The notes beneath the pieces are model-generated. The model did no database searches. It was given only the letters and a program-made list of their open reading frames with translations, and was not told the DNA's origin. This document shows, one piece after another, positions 53,732-63,735 of a stretch of DNA of 64,000 nt (its first letter is position 1; the number at the start of each line of letters is the position of its first letter). The translations under genes were made by a program, and so were the position numbers. The DNA comes from RFSX01 sp964567435 (GTDB lineage Bacteria; Bacteroidota; Bacteroidia; Chitinophagales; Saprospiraceae): positions 26,327 through 90,326 of the forward strand of contig CAZMMQ010000008.1 in NCBI GenBank assembly GCA_964567435.1, in the 5' to 3' direction.

Positions 53732-55339
53732 CTAACTGATTCCAGCATAAGAAATACCTGTTAATTTGTGCATCTCATAATTTAACGTACTCATATCACT
53801 ATGGTTAAACTTTCTTACATCATCATGACCACATGATCGAGCAATAACTTTCATTAAATCATTAGTAGCAATAAAGAAGTTCGCTAATTGTTTTGCTGAT
53901 TTATCTATGATCAGTCGTTTTCGTAAACCTTCTTTTTGGGTTGCTATCCCAACGGGACAATTGTTAGAACCACATGCTCTCATTCCTAAACAACCGATTG
54001 CTTGTAAAGCGGAATTCGAAATGGCAATTGCATCTGCCCCTAACATCATTGCTTTTGCAAAATCTTCAGCAACCCTTAATCCACCAGTAATAACCAGTGT
54101 TACGTCCTTAGCTCCAACTTTATCCAAATGTTTTCTAGCTCTTGCTAAAGCAGGTATTGTAGGTACATTAATGTTATCTCTCAAGATGGTTGGTGCAGAA
54201 CCTGTTCCTCCTCCTCTTCCATCCAAAATAATATAATCTACACCTACATTAAGCGCAAAATCAATATCTGCTTCTATATGACTGGCAGCTATTTTAAACC
54301 CTATTGGAATACCACCCGTTTTTTCTCTTACTTCTTGTGCAAATGTTTTAAAGTTTTCCGCTGTTTTCATGTCAGGAAAAGCTGCTGGAGAGATAGCTGC
54401 TTCTCCTTCCTTTAAGCCACGTACAGCGGCAATCTCCTTCGTTACTTTTGCTCCAGGTAAGTGTCCCCCTGTTCCTGTTTTTGCACCTTGACCTCCTTTA
54501 AAGTGAAATGCCTGTGCTTTTTTTACTTTATCCCATGAAAACCCAAATTTGCCAGAGGCCAGTTCATAAAAGTATCTTGAGTTGCTGGCTTGTTCTTCGG
54601 GCAACATTCCGCCTTCTCCACTACATATCCCAGTTCCTGCCAGATGAGCTCCTTTTGATAAAGCAATTTTGGCCTCTTTAGATAAAGCACCAAAACTCAT
54701 GTCCGAAACAAATATTGGGATATCCAATTCTAGTGGCTTTTTTGCCTTTGGTCCAATGACTACTTTGGTAGCTACTGATTCTTCGTCTAACAATGGTCTA
54801 CTTGCTAGTTGTGCAGGTAAAAATTGAATGTTTTCCCATTTTGGTAATGTATTTCTGTCAACTCCCATTGAAGCGGAAGGGCCGTGATGTCCATAGTTAT
54901 TTAATCCATTTTTTGAAAGTTCTTTAATGTATCTTGTATAAGGCTCAGTCTCTTCTGGATGAGTATCTGCATAAGCACCTAAATATTCATCTCTTTTAAA
55001 TGGTTGTGGATGTTCTACTTCAAAATCAACAATTTCCTTTTTATCTACACATAGAAAGTCACCATCAATATGGCATGTAAATTTATGAAGCACCTCTTTA
55101 TTGTTGTACTCACTAACCCCAGTATCGTATCGATAATCCCACCCATGTAAACCACAGATCAGATTATCTCCTTCAACATATCCGTCTGCCATTAATGCTC
55201 CTCTATGTAAACACCTTCCATACAGAATAGAATATTGATCATCATATTTTAGAATTACTAAATCTGTATTACCAACCAAGGCATGTTTAGGAATTCTGTC
55301 TTCTAGTTCACTTGTTTTAAAGAGTTTAATCAATTCCAT
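53732..55339 (-). CDS. Rieske-type/FMN glutamate-synthase-like fusion protein
   Basis: The 535-residue protein has an N-terminal Rieske [2Fe-2S] domain (about 5-105) with CLHRG (C/H) and CGLHGWDY (C/H), and then the FMN-binding central domain of glutamate synthase (about 150-500; IPIFVSDMSFGALSKEAK, GEGGMLPEEQ, KGGQGAKTGTGGHLPG, DGRGGGTGSAPT). A [3Fe-4S]-type cluster motif (CLGMRACGSNNCPVG) follows. The glutaminase domain is missing, so it is not a normal glutamate synthase. Related proteins are annotated FMN-binding glutamate synthase family. The electron path (Rieske to FMN) suggests a redox enzyme of unknown substrate. Confidence 0.85.
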   Translation of the reverse strand: MELIKLFKTSELEDRIPKHALVGNTDLVILKYDDQYSILYGRCLHRGALMADGYVEGDNLICGLHGWDYRYDTGVSEYNNKEVLHKFTCHIDGDFLCVDKKEIVDFEVEHPQPFKRDEYLGAYADTHPEETEPYTRYIKELSKNGLNNYGHHGPSASMGVDRNTLPKWENIQFLPAQLASRPLLDEESVATKVVIGPKAKKPLELDIPIFVSDMSFGALSKEAKIALSKGAHLAGTGICSGEGGMLPEEQASNSRYFYELASGKFGFSWDKVKKAQAFHFKGGQGAKTGTGGHLPGAKVTKEIAAVRGLKEGEAAISPAAFPDMKTAENFKTFAQEVREKTGGIPIGFKIAASHIEADIDFALNVGVDYIILDGRGGGTGSAPTILRDNINVPTIPALARARKHLDKVGAKDVTLVITGGLRVAEDFAKAMMLGADAIAISNSALQAIGCLGMRACGSNNCPVGIATQKEGLRKRLIIDKSAKQLANFFIATNDLMKVIARSCGHDDVRKFNHSDMSTLNYEMHKLTGISYAGIS

Positions 55340-55927
55340 ATTCTTTTTGTGTTTATCTAAGCGATTAATAATTTTCCAACAGACTAATTGAGGCCGTATT
55401 ACTCTTGGAGTCCATGATACACCTTTAATTCGTTAGTAAAGTATCAATTTTTATAAAAAATACATTATGCAATTATAATTTCTTGTTTAATGCTTCTTCG
55501 ATTTCCTATTTATAGAAATAAGAATGTAAGCCTTACTTTTAATTGCATTTCTCAGTAATATTAAACTAATAGAGTATTATTTTTTCTACGAGCTTCTGTT
55601 TAGATGTCTTTTTACTTTCCATAGGAACTAGTTTTTGTATAAAAACTGTCAACCTATTTTAGAACTGGACAGAGCTGGAAATACCAGTTTATTATTTGAA
55701 CAAATCAACATATTATCTGAATATAAATTTTCGATTTCTTTTGTAACCTGTGTATTCTTGGAGTATCCCAAGATTCACAAAATCCATTATAAGTCTGTTT
55801 GCTGCTGATATGTTTAAAATCGATGCGGTATTCTTTGTATTTAATATTGGAGCCTGATATAAAACTTGCAATAGTTGCAGTTTGTGTTTGCCTCTTACAC
55901 CTGATAATAGAACTACATGTGTTTGCC
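55340..55927 (-). other. Gene-poor region upstream of the Rieske fusion gene
   Basis: Nearly 600 AT-rich bases. A minus-strand frame of up to 87 codons (55705-55968, with a segment ISGSNIKYKEYRIDFKH) shows no family match, overlaps a better small frame, and may be a decayed relic. No RNA, repeat or terminator was recognised. The promoter of the Rieske fusion gene should lie near 55340-55450. Confidence 0.35.
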
Positions 55928-56068
55928 TTAGTAACTATTAGAAATAGGCAATTCTTTAAGCTCTTCAATTGATTGATTTATTGCCTTAATATAGTTTTGA
56001 ACTTCTCCCCAGTCATCCTTCTTCTCAGGGTTTATATCTTCTTCATCTTTAATCAATGCTTCATCCAT
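55928..56068 (-). CDS. Small hypothetical acidic protein (46 aa)
   Basis: A 46-codon frame starts with ATG at 56068 and reads MDEALIKDEEDINPEKKDDW, then EVQNYIKAINQSIEELKELP. It is acidic and likely helical, and the amino-acid makeup looks protein-like, with no internal stops. No family is recognised. It could be a small stand-alone protein or an antitoxin-sized partner, but no partner gene is next to it. Confidence 0.45.
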   Translation of the reverse strand: MDEALIKDEEDINPEKKDDWGEVQNYIKAINQSIEELKELPISNSY

Positions 56069-56342
56069 ATTAGTTTAGGTTCCTTCTATCTTGCTTGATT
56101 TAGCTATGTTGAACTACCCCTATATCAATTTACAATAAAATTACTGACATGTAATCCTGTGGATAGAGATGAAAACTTCTCATTATCACTGTTCTATTAA
56201 TAGGTACAAAGGAACCAACATATGTCAAATCCTAAAGGGATTGGTTAAACGTAAATTTAACAAGTGACGCAATGAAATACTCTCGAAATATCATCCTCAC
56301 CCCTAAGAGGTTAAGTAAGGAAGGCCAAGAAATTAAAAAGCT

Positions 56343-58856
56343 CTATTCGATGACTACTCTTTTACTAATAGTATTTCCCTTCTTCGTCTGAAACTGTAAT
56401 ACAAACAAACCTTTATTTTCAATAAATAAATTACCATTTAAGTCATTGATATTTTGTCGAAGAATGGTTCTTCCTGTCATATCCACTACAGTAATTTTTC
56501 CGTGAAGAAATACTTCATTTAAAGTATAAATGAGTTTACCAGATGACGGATTTGGTGAAAGTTCAAAATTTAGAACTTCAAGAGAATGTGTAGATACTAG
56601 ATCAGCATTGATTGAAGTTTTTGTGGCATCATCATTGATATTTTGATCTCCATTGGCAGAGACAACAGCATAAATTAAATTGTCACCTGAAAAATCAAAG
56701 CCAGCATTTTGACTGAAAGAATGCGTATAACTTTGATTGGCTTCGATTGTAGTTGCCACAGTTTCTTCAAAAATGAATACATCATTTACAAAATAAGAAA
56801 CAGTAGGGTTGCTGACATCCACTGTGCCATTATTTGTGATCCTAAAATCCAAAGAGTTTATTACTGGATTAGAAACATCTCCATTGGTCAATATTGAAAT
56901 TTGCTCCGCTCTTAAGTTTGTATAATCTTTAAATCTAGTATCGGAACTTTCGACGAAATATGAAAACAACCTATAGTGTGGTTCTGTATGACCCTGTCCA
57001 TCATAACCTGTGTTGAGCAAATTGGTGTATTCTTGCAAATCGTAATCGATATTAACTGCTTCACCTGGAGTCGTCGTATTTGTCAAATTAACAATATAAG
57101 GTTCTACAGCTTGACCAGGGCACCAACCAGCACGATTTAATGTCCAAGTACCAGCTTGATTAGAGCAGGCATTTTGTTGACAATCTGCTTTCCAAAGATT
57201 ATGTGTTTCAAGAACTTCATTATTCACTACGAAGTCATGGCTCATATTCGAAAACTCTGCTGCATTATTTGTGTTTCCTTGCCCATGACCAGAAATTGTC
57301 ATTCTAATGTGATTGGTCAAAGTATTTTCATCGACTATAATTTCTTGTTCTGGCAAATCATAGGAAATATTTGGATCTCCATATATCAAGTTATCTGACT
57401 CCCAAAGAGCAGATACTTTATTAAATGAAGGCGAGTCTCCTTCAATATATTCTAAATCTAGATTGACCAACCATCCAGAAGGTCCCCATACTTGAACAAA
57501 TGATTTTATAGTAACACCTCCAACCAGAATAGATTTGAAATCTGTAACATCTACAACCCAAGTTCCACAACCAATTCCAAAAGGAGTAATGAAGCGAGCA
57601 ATTTCTGTACTTCCATCTGGTCTTTCGACAGAAATTTTTGCTGGTTGATCCCATGGATCACAACCTGTATTAGGGCACTCAACTGAAATGTGTAATAGAA
57701 TCTGCTCGAAGTCTTCTACATTCTCTGGTAGATTGATGTCAGTAAATTTTGATTGGCCAGCTGAACCAAAATTGAATTGTTCCTCATTTAGAATATTGAC
57801 GAGTTTCCCATCTCGAGGTTTTCTATATCTGTAAGAAATATCATCATTGATTGTACTCAAATCATCAGGATGCTGAGTAGCTATACTGATCAAGTTGGTG
57901 TTATTATCTGTCAGATCTATCACCTGATCAAATACGACAGTTTGAATTTCTGAAGGCCGCAGAGTTATATTAAAAGTTTGTGAAAATGCAGGTAATCCAT
58001 TTATAGTAACTTCGATAGGGATATTACTTACCGGCTCGCTACCAAAGTTCTGTATTTCAGCACGTAATTTTACTGGTCTAGTAAAAATACTAAGCACATC
58101 TGGAGCTGTGATATTTACGACCCCTACATCTGTTTCCGGAATTGCGTAACCATCTTGCCACGCAGCTTCAGTCATATTTACAAAGGTTGCATCACAATTT
58201 TCATCCACAAGATTAGAAGCATTCAATGAAGCTCCATCATTCATAGGCATGTAAGCTACAAGACCTGCCTCATTTCCAGTAAGGTCTACGGTTTGATTTG
58301 CTTCGATCTCTTCCGCAGTTCTGGATATATTCCATACTCTTACTTCATCTATAAGGCCTCTCCATTGTCTGCCAGGGAATCCTGAGGACTCCCCAATAAC
58401 GACTACTTGATTGTTATGTACTGGTTCTCCAGGAAGGTTGGTGGTTGCAGAGAGGTTGCCGTTAATATATAATTGAAGTGTATTCCCAGTTTTGACAGCA
58501 GCGACATGATGCCATTGGTTGGCATTCATGATTGGTTCGGAAACGGCTTCCGGCCATTCACTCCCAACTCCAATTACAAAACTAAGTGTGCCATTCATGC
58601 CAGCTCTAAAAGCCCAACCTGAAGTACCTGCTTGTTGATCACGAGTTATAATGGAACCTTGCCAAAACTCAGGTCTCCATTCCGAAGCAAAAATCCAAGC
58701 TTCAACTGTAAAGTCTTCTCCAATATTAAAGTCATCCGAGCTGCACAACTCTATTTTTTGAGATGCACCATCAAAGAGAATACCATAATTCTGTGCACTT
58801 AGTGTAACGGTGCAAAACAATAAAAACAAAGTGTAAAATGTCGTTTTCATAAACAA
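56343..58856 (-). CDS. T9SS-secreted LamG protein with peptide-N-glycosidase F-like domain
   Basis: The 837-residue protein has a signal peptide (TTFYTLFLLFCTVTLSAQ), a LamG/concanavalin-like domain (about 20-205; FTVEAWIFASEWRPEFWQG, WHHVAAVKTGNTLQLYING), a CARDB-like linker (about 235-340), and a long domain (about 350-650) like PNGase F: FITPFGIGCGTWVVDVTD, ISGHGQGNTNNAAEFS, and NRAGWCPG. PNGase F removes N-glycans from proteins. The end (about 765-837; FELSPNPSSGKLIYTL ... ISKRVVIE) is a T9SS type A sorting domain for surface display or secretion. It sits beside a SusC/SusD pair, on the same strand. Confidence 0.85.
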   Translation of the reverse strand: MFMKTTFYTLFLLFCTVTLSAQNYGILFDGASQKIELCSSDDFNIGEDFTVEAWIFASEWRPEFWQGSIITRDQQAGTSGWAFRAGMNGTLSFVIGVGSEWPEAVSEPIMNANQWHHVAAVKTGNTLQLYINGNLSATTNLPGEPVHNNQVVVIGESSGFPGRQWRGLIDEVRVWNISRTAEEIEANQTVDLTGNEAGLVAYMPMNDGASLNASNLVDENCDATFVNMTEAAWQDGYAIPETDVGVVNITAPDVLSIFTRPVKLRAEIQNFGSEPVSNIPIEVTINGLPAFSQTFNITLRPSEIQTVVFDQVIDLTDNNTNLISIATQHPDDLSTINDDISYRYRKPRDGKLVNILNEEQFNFGSAGQSKFTDINLPENVEDFEQILLHISVECPNTGCDPWDQPAKISVERPDGSTEIARFITPFGIGCGTWVVDVTDFKSILVGGVTIKSFVQVWGPSGWLVNLDLEYIEGDSPSFNKVSALWESDNLIYGDPNISYDLPEQEIIVDENTLTNHIRMTISGHGQGNTNNAAEFSNMSHDFVVNNEVLETHNLWKADCQQNACSNQAGTWTLNRAGWCPGQAVEPYIVNLTNTTTPGEAVNIDYDLQEYTNLLNTGYDGQGHTEPHYRLFSYFVESSDTRFKDYTNLRAEQISILTNGDVSNPVINSLDFRITNNGTVDVSNPTVSYFVNDVFIFEETVATTIEANQSYTHSFSQNAGFDFSGDNLIYAVVSANGDQNINDDATKTSINADLVSTHSLEVLNFELSPNPSSGKLIYTLNEVFLHGKITVVDMTGRTILRQNINDLNGNLFIENKGLFVLQFQTKKGNTISKRVVIE

Positions 58857-58980
58857 TTTAGATTTAAAAGCAGTGATTAGATGGTCGTTTGGCTGTTTTA
58901 TCGCTTCACAATATTCTACTAATTCAAGAAACTATAGTGAAAATACAGATTAAGAATACTTATTTGCTATTGTAAGACTT

Positions 58981-60480
58981 TTAATTAACATCCCACCACA
59001 TTCTTGATGTGATTTCGTCTCCTTCTGGCAACCTACTTACGGCATCATCATAATTTTGTCCATTATTTATTCTTTCATCCAATGGGTATCGCAAGCGCCT
59101 AGGTATTTCTCCACCAGACTCCCCATCTGTTAAGCCTGGAGACAAATCAGGGTATCCACTTCTTCTGAGATTGGCAAAACCTTCAAACCCATCAAATATT
59201 AATGCAACCCATTTTTGAGTGTTGATTTGCTCAACAGCATCTCCACTATCGTATGCTATGTCAATTTCTGTCAAATAGTCTTCGACATCATCTGATGCTA
59301 TTGGTGTGACATTTGGATAAAGATCCAATTGTCTCATGGCAGCTCTAATCCCATTTTCATAAGCGGTTTGCGCCTCGCCAGAGACCCACCCTTTTAAGAT
59401 AGCTTCTGCCAATAAAAATTCTGATTCAGCTTGACTAAAATAAATAATAGGGGAGGAATAACTCACCATTGTTTCTCTATTTGGTTGTGCAAAAACAAAG
59501 TCATCCGTCCCAGCAGGAATCCCATTTGGCCGACCCAGGTGAAATCCTTGTCCTACAGAATTATCTACACTTCCATCACTGGTATAGGTTTCCATTAATA
59601 TGGTTTCTCTAGGGTCATTATTATTAAGTATAAAATTGACCATTTCGTCACTATAACTAAACTGATGTAACTCAGGTCCAAAATCTAAAAATACTTCTGA
59701 AATCCCACTTGCATTAGTACCATCCACTCTTGATCCAGAATAACCCACATAAGCAATATCATCAAATGAATTTATGATTCCAGATTCTATAGCTTGGCGA
59801 CCTACTTCCTGAGCTAAGGAAGGATTTACATTTGACATGCGCATCGCTAATCTTAGTTGTAGAGAATTGGCAAATTTTGTCCATTTTTCTATATCTCCAT
59901 TATATATTATGTCAGCACTTCCAGGAGAATCATTACTAGTACTAAGGCCATCTACTGCCTCCCTTAGTTGTCTAATAAAAGTATTGTATAAATCTTCCTG
60001 CCTATCATAAGCTGGCTTTTGCACTAGAGAGCCTTGGTTGGCTTCGCTATAGGGTATATCGCCATACATATCCGTCAATCTTTGAAAAACAAAAACACGG
60101 AAGATGCTGGCTATATATTTTATGTTATTTGTCTCTTCAGTATTTTCAACAAGATCATTTAAATCTTTACCCAATCTCAAATAGGTATTGATCCACCAGG
60201 CACTTATCCACTCCTCATTGGTCGTATTATATCGATCTGGATCCCAATCACCAGAAAGCTGTTGGCACCAATTAGAACAATATATTAGATTGCCTCTCCA
60301 CTGGTCAAAGCGTTCACTTGATGCCCTATTGAGCACGTAAGTCAATTGGAGCTCTGGATCAATTGAAATGGGCTCACTTTGATTTGGATTTGTATTAATC
60401 TCATCAAAATCATTTGTGCACCCATAGATCAAGATGAAGATTAAAAGGTAGAGTGGATATTTATTGTGATATGTTTTCAT
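58981..60480 (-). CDS. SusD/RagB-like nutrient-binding outer-membrane lipoprotein
   Basis: The 499-residue protein has a lipoprotein signal peptide (YPLYLLIFILIYGCTNDF; lipobox IYGC) followed by DEINTNPNQ. It resembles the SusD-like 2 group: TPR helices (for example WTKFANSLQLRLAMRMSNV) and YGDIPYSEANQG. SusD proteins bind glycans or other ligands on the cell surface and close the SusC transporter. It starts immediately at the end of the SusC gene (1-bp overlap of stop and start), which fixes the pair as one unit. Confidence 0.93.
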   Translation of the reverse strand: MKTYHNKYPLYLLIFILIYGCTNDFDEINTNPNQSEPISIDPELQLTYVLNRASSERFDQWRGNLIYCSNWCQQLSGDWDPDRYNTTNEEWISAWWINTYLRLGKDLNDLVENTEETNNIKYIASIFRVFVFQRLTDMYGDIPYSEANQGSLVQKPAYDRQEDLYNTFIRQLREAVDGLSTSNDSPGSADIIYNGDIEKWTKFANSLQLRLAMRMSNVNPSLAQEVGRQAIESGIINSFDDIAYVGYSGSRVDGTNASGISEVFLDFGPELHQFSYSDEMVNFILNNNDPRETILMETYTSDGSVDNSVGQGFHLGRPNGIPAGTDDFVFAQPNRETMVSYSSPIIYFSQAESEFLLAEAILKGWVSGEAQTAYENGIRAAMRQLDLYPNVTPIASDDVEDYLTEIDIAYDSGDAVEQINTQKWVALIFDGFEGFANLRRSGYPDLSPGLTDGESGGEIPRRLRYPLDERINNGQNYDDAVSRLPEGDEITSRMWWDVN

Positions 60481-63400
60481 TAGAATTTCACTTTAAGATT
60501 AAAGCCAAAAGATCTAGTACTAGGAAGTGCTGCATACTCATAACCTACATTTGTGCCCACATTGGAGTAGATCGCTTCAGGATCAAGACCTAGTTCGTCG
60601 AGCCCATTTTGAAGGAAGAGCAAATTTCTACCTACCAAGGACAATTGAATTCCCTGTACAAATTTGAGTTTTTCAATCACTCTTTTGTTAAAATCATATC
60701 CCAAGGTTACCTGACGTAATTTGATGTAAGAAGCATCATATACATTCTCCTCTGCAATCACAGAAATTCGTTCATAATAATCTCTAAGATTAGCTGGTGA
60801 ATCGTTTATCGTCTCTCCATCTGGGCCCACACCTTGCCCAATTATTGTAAAGTCGTCACTATCTCTACCAGGCAATGTGTTGATATGTTTACCAAATAGG
60901 TATCCAAAACTACTGGTAGTGGATAGTATTTCTCCACCTTGTTTAGCATCAATTTGGAAAGCGAAACTGAACTCTTTATACTTAAGTGTATTGGTTAATC
61001 CTCCAAACCAATCCGGATTGAAATTCCCTAATATTTGTCTCTCTTCTGCTATTTCTGGTATGCCATCAATATCGTGAATAATTTGGCCCGCTTCATTTCT
61101 AGCATACACATTGCCCCAAATATCGCCGACACGTTCTCCTACTCTAGATATAATATTTGCAGAAAATGATCTATCCTGTTCACCTATTATCTGATCCAAT
61201 CCGTCATTTAAACGCAATACAGTATTATTGTTTTTTGTGAAATTAAATGATGTATTCCAAGTAAATGAAGCATTTCTAATGGGTGTAATGTCTACCAACA
61301 ATTCCACGCCATTATTTCTTATCTCGCCAGCATTGATTCTAAAGCCATTGAATCCTGTAGAAGCAGGCAATGGATTATTTAATATGTGGTCTTCGGTTCT
61401 TTGGTCATAATAATTTATGTCTACTCTAACCCTATTTTCAAAAACTCGTAAATCTGCACCAATCTCAATTGCTGTAGTAAAAGACGGTCTTAAAAAAGGA
61501 TTGATAGCTGCATCACCACTAATGCTAGCAATTGGAATAGTTGTACCATTAGAATCTTTAGGGTCAGTAGATATGATGTAAGTAGCCACCTGAGAATATG
61601 GGTCTATTTGAGCAAGTCCAGCAATTCCATATCCTAATCTTAACTTTGCGAAGCTTAGCCATTTTGGTGCTTTGATAGCATCTGATAAGATGAAGCTCAA
61701 CGAACCGGCACCATACAATATTGAATTTTCTGATGCATCTGATCTAGTCGGATCGGTTAAAACTGAAAAGAAATCATTTCTTATCGAACCTTCTAAGTAC
61801 AAATAATTATTTATGCCTAGCGTGGCATTTGCAAATAATCCGTTGATACGTTGAAGTGTTTCAATTCTACGTTTCACCTCTACGACAGCAGAATTTTCAA
61901 TGGTTGCGATTCTTGGTTCAATAAATTGAGAGCCATTCGTTCCTCTTGAAAAACTATACCTATCATTTCTAGTTGCCCCGAGATTCACTTGGAGATCAAG
62001 GCGCTCATTCAAGGGCCTGTCCGCACTGAGTAGAAAATCAAAATTACTTTCTTTAATATTAAACGTGTCTAAAAAAACGGTTCCCTCCTGATTGTGTTGA
62101 GTCCCATCTATCTCAGTATTTAAAAAGTCATGTCTATATTGATCTGTACTTGCCTTGGCTTCCGCTGACAGCCAGTCAAGAATTTCGTATTTAATACTAC
62201 CTGAGGCAATTATTCTATTCTTAATATCTTCATTAGGATTTTCATTGATAGCCCAATAAGGCCCAAGGGTAAATGGGTTATTAGACCAATTTATCGGGTT
62301 CTCATCCTCATCTCTAGTTTGAGACAAGATTTCTTGTGGCAAGTTGGCTGGTGAAATGGTAAAAAACTTAGCTGGATTACTTGGCGTATCAGTTAAGTTG
62401 GTTCTGTTTTGTGCTTCTTCTTTTATTAAATTTAGTTTTCCACTTAAAGTCAATTTTTCTATTGGCTTATAAGAGATATTGGTCTTGAGTCCATATTTTC
62501 GATATCGTGCATCTTGCACAATCCCCTTATTAGAAGTATGAATGAGAGAGGTTCTAGAAACAATTTTTTTATTACCAGCATTGAAAGACAATCCATTAGT
62601 CCATGTCTGACCTGTTTCATAAAAAGATCTAATATCATCTTGTCCGACAGGAGAATAAGGAATCGAATTGCCATTAAAAATTGGTGTGTCGCTGCCATCT
62701 AACCTAGCTCCCCAGGATCGCCAATTATCAAAAGCTTCTTGTTGGGTAGTTGGTTTTTCTCCAGCCTCACCTTGTCCATATTCTTGTTGATAGTTGGGCA
62801 ACAGGAATACTTGCTCCGTTACAAAGTTAGAAGTATACTCTATACCAATTCCTTTTTGTTTTTTACCCGACTTGCTAGTGATGATAAGGGCTCCATTTCC
62901 TCCTCTTGCTCCATATAAGGCTGTTGCGGAAAGGCCTTTTAAAACAGTAATATTTTCAATATCCTCTGAATTCAGTGCAGATAATCCATCCCCTGAATCA
63001 CGACCTCCAAATAATCCTGCGCTAGATATATTTGAGTTCTCTAGAATGATTCCATCCAAAACGATAAGTGGGCTGTTATCGCCTCCAAATTGAGCGAGGC
63101 CTCTCAATACAATTCTAGTTGATCCTGCAGGTCCATTACTTGGTTTTGTTATATCAAGACCAGCTACTTTTCCTACTAGTTGATTTGCAACACTCAATTC
63201 TCTTGCTTGGTTAAGATCTTCTCCACCCACTTCTGAGAAAGAAAATCCGGCTGCCTTTTTATCTTTTTCAATTCCAAAGGCAGTAACCACTACTTGATTG
63301 AGTTGGACAGCATCTTCCTTTATAGCGATATTATAAAAAGTTTGACCTGGAACTACTTTAAACACATACGACTCATATCCTAGGTAAGAAATCGTAATCG

Positions 63401-63599
63401 ATGCGGTATCAGACACGGTTATTTCAAAGAGACCTTCTGAGTCAGTTTCTGTTAAATTTGTGGTATTGTTTTCGAGGACATTTGCGTAGAAAATTGACTC
63501 GCCAGATAAGCCATCAGAAACCTTCCCACTTATTCTAGTCTGAGCAGTCAGAGCAATTGCAAAGGCTAATATCAAAAAAGTAAATATTATTCTTATCAT
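60480..63599 (-). CDS. SusC/RagA-like TonB-linked outer-membrane transporter
   Basis: The 1039-residue protein has a signal peptide (IIFTFLILAFAIALTAQ), a carboxypeptidase-regulatory-like domain (about 20-100; RISGKVSDGLSGESIFYANV), a plug domain (about 110-240; ITVLKGLSATALYGARGGNG is a SusC hallmark), and a large beta-barrel ending RSFGFNLKVKF. It imports oligosaccharides or peptides with its SusD partner, using TonB energy. With the PNGase-F-like protein downstream, the ligand may be a glycan or glycopeptide, but this is inference. Confidence 0.95.
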   Translation of the reverse strand: MIRIIFTFLILAFAIALTAQTRISGKVSDGLSGESIFYANVLENNTTNLTETDSEGLFEITVSDTASITISYLGYESYVFKVVPGQTFYNIAIKEDAVQLNQVVVTAFGIEKDKKAAGFSFSEVGGEDLNQARELSVANQLVGKVAGLDITKPSNGPAGSTRIVLRGLAQFGGDNSPLIVLDGIILENSNISSAGLFGGRDSGDGLSALNSEDIENITVLKGLSATALYGARGGNGALIITSKSGKKQKGIGIEYTSNFVTEQVFLLPNYQQEYGQGEAGEKPTTQQEAFDNWRSWGARLDGSDTPIFNGNSIPYSPVGQDDIRSFYETGQTWTNGLSFNAGNKKIVSRTSLIHTSNKGIVQDARYRKYGLKTNISYKPIEKLTLSGKLNLIKEEAQNRTNLTDTPSNPAKFFTISPANLPQEILSQTRDEDENPINWSNNPFTLGPYWAINENPNEDIKNRIIASGSIKYEILDWLSAEAKASTDQYRHDFLNTEIDGTQHNQEGTVFLDTFNIKESNFDFLLSADRPLNERLDLQVNLGATRNDRYSFSRGTNGSQFIEPRIATIENSAVVEVKRRIETLQRINGLFANATLGINNYLYLEGSIRNDFFSVLTDPTRSDASENSILYGAGSLSFILSDAIKAPKWLSFAKLRLGYGIAGLAQIDPYSQVATYIISTDPKDSNGTTIPIASISGDAAINPFLRPSFTTAIEIGADLRVFENRVRVDINYYDQRTEDHILNNPLPASTGFNGFRINAGEIRNNGVELLVDITPIRNASFTWNTSFNFTKNNNTVLRLNDGLDQIIGEQDRSFSANIISRVGERVGDIWGNVYARNEAGQIIHDIDGIPEIAEERQILGNFNPDWFGGLTNTLKYKEFSFAFQIDAKQGGEILSTTSSFGYLFGKHINTLPGRDSDDFTIIGQGVGPDGETINDSPANLRDYYERISVIAEENVYDASYIKLRQVTLGYDFNKRVIEKLKFVQGIQLSLVGRNLLFLQNGLDELGLDPEAIYSNVGTNVGYEYAALPSTRSFGFNLKVKF

Positions 63600-63735
63600 A
63601 CCTTAATTGTAGGTGGTGAAATTAACTAATTTGCATTGCAGCAAGAAAAGATACAGAGAAAGAAGATGGCTTGTCTTCTTGAAAGATTGCACCATCTGTC
63701 TTCTTAACTCCTTTTAAATTTTATAGAGCTAAAAC

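Noticed and set aside
55705..55968. Minus-strand open frame of 87 codons
   Set aside because: No recognisable family or signal, odd composition, and it overlaps the better small frame at 55928-56068. It may be a relic but cannot be called a gene.
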